Positions 1 through 7,481 of a stretch of 12,033 nt of DNA are shown piece by piece (position 1 is the stretch's first letter; each line of letters opens with the position of its first letter). Location: NCBI GenBank assembly GCA_031374125.1, contig JANMFM010000308.1, positions 1 through 12,033 of the forward strand, written 5' to 3'. Both the position numbers and the translations under genes were made by a program. Below the pieces are notes generated by a model that saw only the letters and a list, made by a program, of their open reading frames with translations, had not been told where the DNA came from and made no database searches. This stretch comes from JAEYZS01 sp031374125. Lineage in GTDB: Bacteria > Bdellovibrionota > Bdellovibrionia > Bdellovibrionales > JAEYZS01.

Positions 1-1317
1 AGTGCCTCCATCTTGAATAGAAAACTGTACTAACACCTTACCAAAAAGATTCGGCACAGCCGACAAACGTCTCTCGTAACAGAAACGAATTTGTCCGATG
101 TTACTGCGAATCACTTCTGCAATGGCGTCTTTATCCATTCCTCCGGAAACATCTGCTTCTTCATCCAGCATACCTACGGTAGCTGCCTGACCGATGTCTC
201 CTTGAGAAAGTTTTCCTAAACCTTTGTATCCAGTTCCACCTCCACCTTTACCTTCAGTTCCTACACCACCAATGGCGTAAGATTCTCCGGTTGCTTTAGT
301 GTCTCCAAATCCTTGTGCATTAACTGCAGTTCCACCGAATGCACTGGTTGGTGCATTCTTAGCGGACTTAGATCCTCCGCCTTGTACTGCAATGGCATTC
401 ATATTCGCTCTCACCGAAATTTTCCCTAACAAGTTTTTTAAACTTGCTGAACGAATTTGTGAAATAGCCTTAACTGTTTTCTGACTCTCTGTTTTGGGTG
501 CTGCTGTAGCTTTCGCTGTCGGACCGCCTTGAGCCTGTTGAATTTGCTTTGTTGCTTGAGATTGTTTTTTCTTTTCTTGAACAAATTTTGCATCGTAAAT
601 AATACGTGCGTACTTGTTCTTTTCCATTTCTTTTGGCATATCCATTTTAGGTTGCTTCGGAAAGAAATAGAATGCGAGAAGAAGCATTAAGAATCCTGCC
701 GCAGAAACAATGTATTGTGTTTTTTGATCGAAGCGGCCTTGATGCTCTTCTACTTCTAGGGGTCTTGGTCTTGCTCTCAATCTTTGTTGTACTACAAATC
801 CAAGAGCTTCTTTTTTTTGCCAAGCAATTGTTGGTGGAGCTTTAAACTCTACATACCCACCCATACCATTACTCAATCTAAATGTTTCTGTTTTATGTAG
901 ATAATGAGTCTCAATGATTTTTCCAGTGAGGATGGACTTTACAACCACTTCTTGAATATCTGCACTCAAATCACGTCTTTCTTCCCAGCTATACAAATTG
1001 TGCGGAGCTGGAATGAGTTTTAGTTTAAAATCATGATCGCCAATGCGGATATCCATGTCTGTATCTATTTTTTGAGATACGATATTTTCTTTATTGTTCC
1101 AAGTACCAGAATCACTCGCTAAGTCTGAAATATACCAATCTCCGTTCTTGTATTCGATACCCGCATGGTAAGCAGAAATATCTTGACCGACAATTCTTAG
1201 ATCAGCCTTGCGAGCAGAGCCAATCGTCGTTGGTATCGAAGTCGGCTCCATCTTGAGCTTCTTCGATACTTTTTTTGCCGTTGTATATTCAACAAGTAAA
1301 TGTTTCTTTGCACCCAT
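1..1317 (-). CDS. gltG: GltG/PglI-like gliding motility protein: FHA domain, one transmembrane segment, TonB-like AgmX/PglI tail (3' end missing)
   Basis: The frame stays open from ATG 1317 to base 1, giving 439 codons with no stop, so the C-terminus lies outside the window. Residues 1-105 form an FHA phosphothreonine-binding domain, with TIGSARKADL, SAYH at 48-51 and a DSGTWNN strand at 69-75. Residues 201-220 are one hydrophobic segment. A Gln/Lys/Ala-rich then Gly-rich periplasmic linker follows (about 245-395). Residues 398-439 (AIAEVIRSNIGQIRFCYERR and onward) match the start of the AgmX/PglI C-terminal domain, a TonB-like tail. In M. xanthus GltG this architecture links the inner-membrane AglRQS motor to the periplasmic Glt complex, with FHA in the cytoplasm and the tail in the periplasm. 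An in-frame ATG at 1330 exists, but GGGGA sits correctly for 1317. It is the last visible gene of the operon. Family assignment is firm; orthology rests on synteny. Confidence 0.85.
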   Translation of the reverse strand, partial: MGAKKHLLVEYTTAKKVSKKLKMEPTSIPTTIGSARKADLRIVGQDISAYHAGIEYKNGDWYISDLASDSGTWNNKENIVSQKIDTDMDIRIGDHDFKLKLIPAPHNLYSWEERRDLSADIQEVVVKSILTGKIIETHYLHKTETFRLSNGMGGYVEFKAPPTIAWQKKEALGFVVQQRLRARPRPLEVEEHQGRFDQKTQYIVSAAGFLMLLLAFYFFPKQPKMDMPKEMEKNKYARIIYDAKFVQEKKKQSQATKQIQQAQGGPTAKATAAPKTESQKTVKAISQIRSASLKNLLGKISVRANMNAIAVQGGGSKSAKNAPTSAFGGTAVNAQGFGDTKATGESYAIGGVGTEGKGGGGTGYKGLGKLSQGDIGQAATVGMLDEEADVSGGMDKDAIAEVIRSNIGQIRFCYERRLSAVPNLFGKVLVQFSIQDGGT

Positions 1318-1375
1318 AACGTTCCCCATCTAACATTTTGTCAGCAGCTGAGTGGCTGATCCTTATTCTCTATTC

Positions 1376-1606
1376 CTACTTAATAAATTCCACTGAATCC
1401 TGAATCTGCTCATCAAAACTTTCTTTTAATTTATAAAGAGGAATAAATTCGATACCTCTTTTTTGCACGATGTAGGAGCCATCAGGCTGTCTGACCTTAC
1501 CGTCTACATCTGCTCCATCGAAACTGATTTTCTGAACTCTCGTTGCTTTTTGAGCGTGGGCATTTGTCCCTACTATCAACACTGCAACCAATAATAATAG
1601 TTTCAT
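1376..1606 (-). CDS. small exported protein of unknown function in the gltF position
   Basis: This is a 76-residue protein with a clear signal peptide: Lys2, a hydrophobic core at 3-13 and AHA before Gln19. The mature part is only about 58 residues, has no Cys, and is therefore probably soluble and periplasmic. It contains a PDGSY turn at 41-45 and an acidic C-terminal helix (about 58-76). The start is well supported by AGGAG 7-8 nt upstream. It lies 36 nt downstream of the TPR lipoprotein gene and 58 nt upstream of the FHA/TonB-tail gene. In M. xanthus that slot is held by gltF, so it could be a GltF counterpart by position. I cannot recognise the sequence as GltF, and the function is inferred only from context. 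No terminator is seen on either side, so it is probably co-transcribed with its neighbours. Confidence 0.8.
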   Translation of the reverse strand: MKLLLLVAVLIVGTNAHAQKATRVQKISFDGADVDGKVRQPDGSYIVQKRGIEFIPLYKLKESFDEQIQDSVEFIK

Positions 1607-1642
1607 AAAAATCTCCTACTTCTTGCGCTTTACTTTTTCTCT

Positions 1643-2566
1643 TTACTTCTTCTCTTGCGAGTTCTTGCTAGCAAGTTGTCTTGTTTTTAAAGTGACTTCT
1701 TCTAGCGTTTTAATTTTTTGTGTAATGTCAAATGGCAATGTGCCTTCTACTTTTTTTGCTGCCATTAAGCTTTGCAATTGTTTGTACTTTGCAAGAGTTA
1801 TGTCTGTGTCCTTAGTTAAGTTCTCGTACACATAAACCTCTTGAAGTCTGAAATCCAAAACTCTGGGAAAATTAGCTATTGCTCTGTCCAGAACCGAAAT
1901 TGCTTCTTTTGCATTATCTAGCTCAATGTAGCAGCTAGCCAATCCAAAAAGACCCTGATGATTTCTAGATTCGCTCAACAATACATTTTCAAAATGAACT
2001 TGAGCTTTTTTGAAATCCAATTCTCTTAAATAAATTTGACCTAAAAACAAATGTGCGTCCTTAATGTTTTTGTCTAAATCAATAGACTTTTGCATTTCTG
2101 CTATCGCCTCTTTATAGAACTGCTGTTTCCAAAGAATTCTTCCCTTTTGATACCTTAGTATCCCAACTTCAGATGATTTCTTTAAAGCCAAATCAACCAT
2201 CCACATTGCTCTCTCCGTGTGCCCTCTATTTTCAGAGGCAACGCTCAGGTAGTATGCACCCCATGGCGCATCTGGTTCTACCTGCGAAATCTTCTCCCCA
2301 ATTGTTTCCACCATGGACCATTGGGCCTTGTTGATACAGCCGTTGGCTTTTTCCATCAAACTTTTCCAATTGCTGTCTAAATCCACTTGTTTTTGTGTTG
2401 GACAGAATTCAAATTTCTTTTCGCCTACAAAAGACGATTGAATTTGTGAAGCATACTTACGCTGCACTTCCGCGGTATTTACCTTTTTCGCAGTCGGTGC
2501 CAGTGGGGCACTACTACAAGCTGTCATCAACGCTGCTAATGTCAAAGCTCCAACAAATAACTTCAT
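1643..2566 (-). CDS. gltE: GltE/AglT-like TPR lipoprotein of the gliding complex
   Basis: The 307-residue reading starts at ATG 2566, with GGAG 8 nt upstream. A longer in-frame start at 2641 would overlap the previous gene and bury the signal sequence, so I reject it. Residues 1-17 are a lipoprotein signal (hydrophobic 3-14, LMTAC lipobox, lipidated Cys17 followed by Ser-Ser), which suggests outer-membrane anchoring. Four TPR-like repeats run from about 100 to 236, including YKEAIAEMQKSIDLD (151-165) and AKEAISVLDRAI (219-230). The C-terminal 50 residues are charged and helical. In M. xanthus, AglT/GltE is a TPR lipoprotein encoded directly after gltD and needed for gliding, probably as a periplasmic scaffold. 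The order here, 34 nt after the long TPR gene, is the same. TPR lipoproteins are common, so the name depends on synteny. Confidence 0.82.
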   Translation of the reverse strand: MKLFVGALTLAALMTACSSAPLAPTAKKVNTAEVQRKYASQIQSSFVGEKKFEFCPTQKQVDLDSNWKSLMEKANGCINKAQWSMVETIGEKISQVEPDAPWGAYYLSVASENRGHTERAMWMVDLALKKSSEVGILRYQKGRILWKQQFYKEAIAEMQKSIDLDKNIKDAHLFLGQIYLRELDFKKAQVHFENVLLSESRNHQGLFGLASCYIELDNAKEAISVLDRAIANFPRVLDFRLQEVYVYENLTKDTDITLAKYKQLQSLMAAKKVEGTLPFDITQKIKTLEEVTLKTRQLASKNSQEKK

Positions 2567-2600
2567 TCCATTCTCTCCAACCCGCCCGCAGGCAGCTCTG

Positions 2601-5600
2601 CTACTGAACATCTGGAAGCGCCGCTTTAGGCATTTCCACATTGTACTTCACATACTTTAAACCTTTAAAATTCACTCTATTTAATTCATTTCTTAATTCA
2701 AATGCATATCCATCATATGCTGGATATTTCTTACCAAAATCAATTCCCGATTGAAGCGTGTCTGCAATCTTCTCTTCAATTGGAATCACTACGTTTGAAA
2801 TTTCCTCTAATAATAATTTTTTATCTTTTTCCGAAATGTCATCAGTGATTTGAATTCCCTTAAGAGCGTCCACATAATGTTGATACATCTTTGCCAGAGA
2901 ATAGAAAGCTCTCAGCGTCGTAGCAGGGTCACCATACTTGATTGTAGACTGGTAAGCTCTTTGGGCTTTATCTAATTTTTCTGTTTTTAGAGTCAGTACC
3001 ATCTCAAGCCTGTCTACTTTTGTTTTCATACTTTGTTGCACCAATTCATCTCTTAGAATTTCTGCTTGGATAAATCTAGCTTGAGCTTGCACATCGTCTG
3101 GAGCATTCTTGTCGCCTACGATACCACTCGCCAATTTGAATGCTTGTGTTGGATTTTTATCTGCATAATACTTTTTAGCACTCACGATTGTGTCGTCAGA
3201 GTATTTAGCTCCACCGTACTTGTTCACTAATTCTTTTACTTCTTTAGTGGAATAAATGTTTGAAGAATCAAGACGCGTTAACGCCGCAACAATGTCTTTT
3301 CTCATCTTATCATCTGGATTTTTTAAAAGTTCTTTATAAGTATCCACTCCTTTTTTGAAATCGCCAGACAAGATATAAAAATCCGCTGACATCTTTGTCC
3401 ACTTCATCGAATCTTTAGAGTCCACTTTTGCCAGTTCTTTTACCGCATCTGCTGCGTGGGTTGTATCCGCCATAAATTCATAGAGTTCAGCTGACTTCTG
3501 AAGTGACTTTTTGGCAAACTCGGATTTAGGAAAAAGCTTATAAAGTTCAAACGATTTATCTGCCGCGGCCTTCATTTGATTTTTCTTAATCAAGATTTGC
3601 GTTAAGTTCCACATTGCTTTATCAGCAAGTTTTGAATCTATATTTTCATGGGCAAACTTATTGTAGATCGCAACCGCTTCATCCAGATCACCTTTTTGCT
3701 CCAAAGCATTACCCAGAGCAAATTGTGCCTCTCTGTTGATTTTAAGAAGAGCATCTCTTCTTTCTTGAGGTGGCTTTAATGCCATTAAATGATCCGTTGA
3801 TTGGATCAATTCCTTGTGAGCTTTTTGAATATTTAAAATATCTAGAAATAAATCCTGTGACTTCATCACCAGTTTATCTTCGCCTTTACTCCACCCAATT
3901 TGTTTGAATGTAGGAAGAGCTTCATTATAACGACCTTTTTCGTAAGCAATAAATGCCTTCTTGTACTTCACTTCTGTTACAAACTTCCCCGCTGGATTTT
4001 TGTTTGTGTAAAGATCCGCAAGGTGACTGTATTTCTTTTCATCTTCGTCACTCCACTTATCACCCGCTGCGTTTTCTAAGCTCACGATGGCAAAGTAACT
4101 TGCTTCGTGAATGATCTTTTGATCTTTGATTGCAGTCGCAACTTTGTAGTATTCTTCAGATGCAAGTCTATGCTTCTTTCTTTGGAATAAAAGTTCTGCG
4201 TAGTTGAATCTCACTGTTTCTTTCTTTTCAGGAACTTCTAAATTGGCATTTCTTAAGTAAATGCTGTAAGCCAATTCTGTTGCATCAGCGATATTGTCGA
4301 TTCTTTTAAGGTCTGACTTATCAATATTGCCTTCTTTGGCTTTTTTAGACTTGTTCTGCCATTCTTTATGCCATCTAATTGATAACTTTAAACTTTGTTT
4401 TGACAGAACAACTGGACAAGATTTTACATCTTCATCCATTTCATCAGCTTTGACTTTAGCAGTATTTGCAGTTGGCTTGTTATACTCTTGTTTAAAATAC
4501 TTTAGGCAGTGAGTTTCAAATCTTGCTAAATGGTCCGTTGCTTTTTCATAATTTCTAGCAGTTAAATCATTTTCAATAATCATTTTGTAAGCTACGGATG
4601 TATCTACAGAACTTGGCAGATTTGAAATCAAATCATTCAATACCGTTTCTAACTCTATAAACTTACTGTGTCGTTCATACAACTTTGATAATGAAATGAT
4701 ATATTGACCCGTTTTATCACCGGCAAATTTATTGAAGTAAGCATAGGCTCTCTTTGCTTCTCTTGCTTCTGGGTAGAATAGAACCAAATCATTCAATGCT
4801 TCTTCTCTTAAATTGATCTTAGAATTTTCTTGTTGAGCTAACTTTTCAGTTACATCAATCACCATCTCTAATTCTTTCATCGCACCTTCTACATCTTTAA
4901 GCTGATACTTTGTCCAACCTGTTTTGTAGATGGCGTACGGGTAGACTCTAGCCAATGGATATTTTTTGATGGCTACATAGTCTGCCAAAGCCATATCGTA
5001 TTTGCCTTTTTGGTAATACATTTCTGCTAGAGCTAAGTGTGTATCCGGAATTAAAATCGACTCTGAAAATCTAGAGAGCAATGATCTGTAGATCTTTTCT
5101 GCTTTGTCATCTTGATTCAATTGCTGTCTTAAGAAAGCGTTATTGAATAAGACGGAATCCAATTCAGAGTAATTAGGATAACGTCTTTCGATCTCTTCAT
5201 ATATGTTCACAGCTTGTTTCAATTTGCCTTGGGATGTTTCAGATTTTATAGTCTTAGGAATCATCGACAACAATGATTGCGCTGAAGCCGGCTGTCTTGC
5301 CTCGACTTCTAGTTTATTGTATTCAAAAAAGCGCGCAGATTTAGCTTGGCGAACATAAAGTTCAGCTTTTCTGTATAATAAACCTGGTTCTAGCGGCGAA
5401 CCTTTATATTTGCCGATTAGCTTATTGAGCTGTTGCATCGCTTGATTTTCGTTCTTAGTTATAAGAACTTCTGTGAGCGTGGCTTTGTAGTCATCCATCT
5501 CACCTTTCTCATTTACCACTCTCAGCTTTTTATTTAGTTTGTCTGTGTCCTCATCAAATTTTTTACGCGCAAATCCGCTTTCAGCAATCAATGTTGAAGC

Positions 5601-5654
5601 CAAGAACGAAAATACAATCGAGCGCAAAATATAAAATGATGATTTTGAAGCCAT
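2601..5654 (-). CDS. gltD: GltD/AgnA-like large exported TPR protein
   Basis: This 1017-residue protein has a signal peptide (hydrophobic 7-24, likely cut after SGFA at 29) and no further membrane span, so it is probably periplasmic. Almost all of it is helical repeat of TPR or YbgF-like type. Clear units lie at about 145-200 (LKQAVNIYEEIERRYP), 203-275, 563-587 (YEKGRYNEALPTFKQI), 642-712 (LEQKGDLDEAVAIYNKFA) and 754-780. Two Cys (383 and 413) remain in the mature protein and could form a disulfide. The ATG follows the upstream TGA by 2 nt, with AGAAGG about 10 nt before it, so translation is probably coupled to the PilZ gene. Size, export, repeat content and position before the TPR lipoprotein match GltD of the M. 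xanthus gliding complex. Sequence divergence cannot be judged here; a generic TPR scaffold is the alternative. Confidence 0.82.
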   Translation of the reverse strand: MASKSSFYILRSIVFSFLASTLIAESGFARKKFDEDTDKLNKKLRVVNEKGEMDDYKATLTEVLITKNENQAMQQLNKLIGKYKGSPLEPGLLYRKAELYVRQAKSARFFEYNKLEVEARQPASAQSLLSMIPKTIKSETSQGKLKQAVNIYEEIERRYPNYSELDSVLFNNAFLRQQLNQDDKAEKIYRSLLSRFSESILIPDTHLALAEMYYQKGKYDMALADYVAIKKYPLARVYPYAIYKTGWTKYQLKDVEGAMKELEMVIDVTEKLAQQENSKINLREEALNDLVLFYPEAREAKRAYAYFNKFAGDKTGQYIISLSKLYERHSKFIELETVLNDLISNLPSSVDTSVAYKMIIENDLTARNYEKATDHLARFETHCLKYFKQEYNKPTANTAKVKADEMDEDVKSCPVVLSKQSLKLSIRWHKEWQNKSKKAKEGNIDKSDLKRIDNIADATELAYSIYLRNANLEVPEKKETVRFNYAELLFQRKKHRLASEEYYKVATAIKDQKIIHEASYFAIVSLENAAGDKWSDEDEKKYSHLADLYTNKNPAGKFVTEVKYKKAFIAYEKGRYNEALPTFKQIGWSKGEDKLVMKSQDLFLDILNIQKAHKELIQSTDHLMALKPPQERRDALLKINREAQFALGNALEQKGDLDEAVAIYNKFAHENIDSKLADKAMWNLTQILIKKNQMKAAADKSFELYKLFPKSEFAKKSLQKSAELYEFMADTTHAADAVKELAKVDSKDSMKWTKMSADFYILSGDFKKGVDTYKELLKNPDDKMRKDIVAALTRLDSSNIYSTKEVKELVNKYGGAKYSDDTIVSAKKYYADKNPTQAFKLASGIVGDKNAPDDVQAQARFIQAEILRDELVQQSMKTKVDRLEMVLTLKTEKLDKAQRAYQSTIKYGDPATTLRAFYSLAKMYQHYVDALKGIQITDDISEKDKKLLLEEISNVVIPIEEKIADTLQSGIDFGKKYPAYDGYAFELRNELNRVNFKGLKYVKYNVEMPKAALPDVQ

Positions 5655-5656
5655 AA

Positions 5657-6253
5657 TCAGCCAGCCTTCTTCCCAGAACTATTACTATTTATATATTCTT
5701 TAATGCTTTCTAAATGCGCAGAATGAATTTTTAAAAATCGAACACCGTACTTCACCGGAGCTTCTCTATCACTAACACCTTTGGTGAATTTCTTGCTTAC
5801 CACCTCGCAAATGGCATTGAACGGAGGAACATTGTCTCCGGGCTTCACGTGCAAGAAGATTTTTTCACCTGGCTTAATGAGAGAATTTTGCATTACGATA
5901 CCGGCACCCCCCTCACTGATCTCAATTGCGTCGCCTTTCCAAACTTTATCGTTATCGTGGACGATGATTGAACCGTTGAAGTTCTTTCTTTCATGTCTTC
6001 TTCTGAAGAATGAATCTTTCACGGTAGGGTCTTCTTTTTGCTTATAAAGTTCTTTGATTTCTGTTGAATCGAAATGCTCAACCTCAGCAATGCGCTTCCA
6101 GTTTTCTTGACCATTTCTCCAAATGTAATCGAATTCAAATATAGATTTACCTTGAAGCATTTTTACAACTTCAATGTAACTGAATGGACCGTATTTATTG
6201 TCCCATTTTAAAATATACCACTCTTGTAAGCTTTTAACGTCTTTTACAGTCAT
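5657..6253 (-). CDS. GYF_2-PilZ protein, predicted cyclic-di-GMP effector, first gene of the gliding operon
   Basis: The protein has 198 residues, no signal peptide and no membrane span, so it is cytoplasmic. Residues 11-60 form a GYF_2/DUF4339-type domain (EWYI, YGPFS, then WRNGQENWKRI), usually a peptide-binding module. Residues 84-185 form a PilZ domain. The RxxxR motif is present (RRHER, 85-89). The second motif reads EISEGG (111-116), that is [D/N]xSxxG with Glu in the first position. YGVRFL (169-174) is the usual last strand. PilZ domains bind cyclic-di-GMP. The conserved Arg and Ser/Gly residues suggest binding is retained, though the Glu is atypical. GAGGG lies 6 nt before the ATG. 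The gene ends 2 nt before the large TPR gene, so it shares its transcript. In context it could pass a c-di-GMP signal to the Glt machine; that role is inference. Confidence 0.88.
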   Translation of the reverse strand: MTVKDVKSLQEWYILKWDNKYGPFSYIEVVKMLQGKSIFEFDYIWRNGQENWKRIAEVEHFDSTEIKELYKQKEDPTVKDSFFRRRHERKNFNGSIIVHDNDKVWKGDAIEISEGGAGIVMQNSLIKPGEKIFLHVKPGDNVPPFNAICEVVSKKFTKGVSDREAPVKYGVRFLKIHSAHLESIKEYINSNSSGKKAG

Positions 6254-6639
6254 AATTTACCCTCAAAACTTTGTCGTATTTTTACTTTGAGTTAAGTAAT
6301 CAATCCATGGCCTAACCAAAGCATGCCAAATTCTTCTTCGGTGTATTGAATTACCGACTTAAGTAAGCTGATGAAATTCCTCAAAAATTAATGAATGCTA
6401 TCAAACCTTTTTACAGTTTTTTAAACATAATGATTCAAGATGATTAAGTTATGGTCAGCACCCAGGACTCTCGGTCCCATTTTGACTCACAGGACAGACA
6501 TTGGGCGAGTCTTGAAGAATTCACAAAGTGTAGCCTCTAAAGAACATCTACATTTTTCACTTACTCCTCTGAGAAAGCTTATTCCTTCCTCTGAAAATGA
6601 ATTTATGGCAACTTAAGACCGACTTTGGGGGTCGTGGGG
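6254..6639. other. 386-bp divergent intergenic region, presumed to hold promoters for the gliding operon and the exported nuclease gene
   Basis: Two genes diverge from here, so promoters for both strands should lie inside. I could not find a convincing -35/-10 pair with normal spacing for either. The left part (6254-6450) is AT-rich. The middle (6451-6540) is richer in G+C and has small inverted repeats, such as GGAC/GTCC around 6473 and a GACTC/GAGTC pair enclosing about 18 nt near 6484-6511. A 30-codon ATG-TAA frame covers 6451-6540 but has no SD and no recognisable product. The right end holds the GGGGG SD of the nuclease gene. No tRNA or known riboswitch was recognised. Confidence 0.4.
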
Positions 6640-7425
6640 ATGAAATCATTTTTTGTAATTTTAATTTTCAAATTAATTTTAATTACTGCATCGATCTCAG
6701 AGGCAAATCTGCCTTCACAATTCACTGTTGGATCTTACAATTTGTATGGATTAAAAAATGAAAATAACCTCAGAAAAGATTTAAATTCCCTTTCCAATGT
6801 TCAAATTTGGGCCTTTCAAGAAGTGGAAGGAAATTTTTCTGAAAAAACAGAACAAAGATTAAAAAATATTCTTCCTTCTGGAGAATGGTATATTTTTAGT
6901 CAAAAAGTAAATCTCATCGATCAAAAAAAGGAAATTTGGGAGGGCCAAGTGATCGCCAGTCGCTTCCCCATTTTATCGGTCGAAGTGATTCCCTTAAATC
7001 ATTCTGGCCAGAAAAAAAGAGTGGCTTTAGTTGCAAATTTCAAAACAGAAAATGGCGAAAACTTCTTTTTTGCTAACACTGATCATGAAGTTCAGATTTT
7101 TTCGATCGACTTTAATGACCGTAAAAAACAACTCTTGAGTTTGGTGGAATATTTTAACAAAACTGACTCTATGGGCGTAATTGCTGGTGATTTTAACACC
7201 ACCGGCGGAGACGCAGAAATCTCAAAGACAGAAGAAATTATGGCTCAAGCTCAACTCAAAAGAGCTACTGCTTCAGGTCAAAATACTTATACTTTTGAAA
7301 AAATGTTCATAAAAAATGAGCTAGATCATTTCTTTAGTCGAAGAGTCGACTTCTCAGCTCGCCATAGATTCGATGGCAGAAGCGGCTCTGACCACTACCC
7401 CGTTTACATTGATATCAATCTTTGA
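6640..7425 (+). CDS. exported endonuclease/exonuclease/phosphatase (EEP) family hydrolase
   Basis: The protein has 261 residues from ATG 6640, which follows GGGGG with 8 nt spacing; a TTG at 6625 is in frame but less likely. Residues 1-22 look like a signal peptide (hydrophobic, though broken by Lys11), cut after SISEA. The DNase I-like fold signature is complete in order: SYNLYG (Asn34), AFQEVEG (metal-binding Glu61), NTDHE (His149), GDFNT (Asp184, Asn186), ELDHFF (Asp229) and SDHYPV (Asp251, His252). This set coordinates Mg2+ and cleaves phosphodiester or phosphoester bonds. The substrate may be DNA, RNA or a phospholipid/sphingolipid headgroup and cannot be decided from motifs. Export points to a periplasmic or secreted role, for example digestion of prey nucleic acid if the host is a predator (inference). 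The HAD gene follows 56 nt downstream on the same strand. Confidence 0.85.
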   Translation: MKSFFVILIFKLILITASISEANLPSQFTVGSYNLYGLKNENNLRKDLNSLSNVQIWAFQEVEGNFSEKTEQRLKNILPSGEWYIFSQKVNLIDQKKEIWEGQVIASRFPILSVEVIPLNHSGQKKRVALVANFKTENGENFFFANTDHEVQIFSIDFNDRKKQLLSLVEYFNKTDSMGVIAGDFNTTGGDAEISKTEEIMAQAQLKRATASGQNTYTFEKMFIKNELDHFFSRRVDFSARHRFDGRSGSDHYPVYIDINL

Positions 7426-7481
7426 TTGATTTTCGGAAAACTGTTTGAATTCTGAGTATTTTAAAGCGATATTTTTTGCTT

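Noticed and set aside
2567..2641. Longer N-terminus for the TPR lipoprotein starting at 2641
   Set aside because: It would overlap the upstream gene by 41 bp and put 25 residues ahead of a proper lipoprotein signal with its own SD.
6325..6345. Possible sigma54 promoter (TTGGCATG) upstream of the PilZ gene on the minus strand
   Set aside because: The required GC dinucleotide at -12 with correct spacing is missing.
6451..6540. 30-codon ATG-TAA frame in the gap upstream of the exported nuclease gene
   Set aside because: There is no SD, no signal peptide or recognisable motif, and such short frames are expected by chance.
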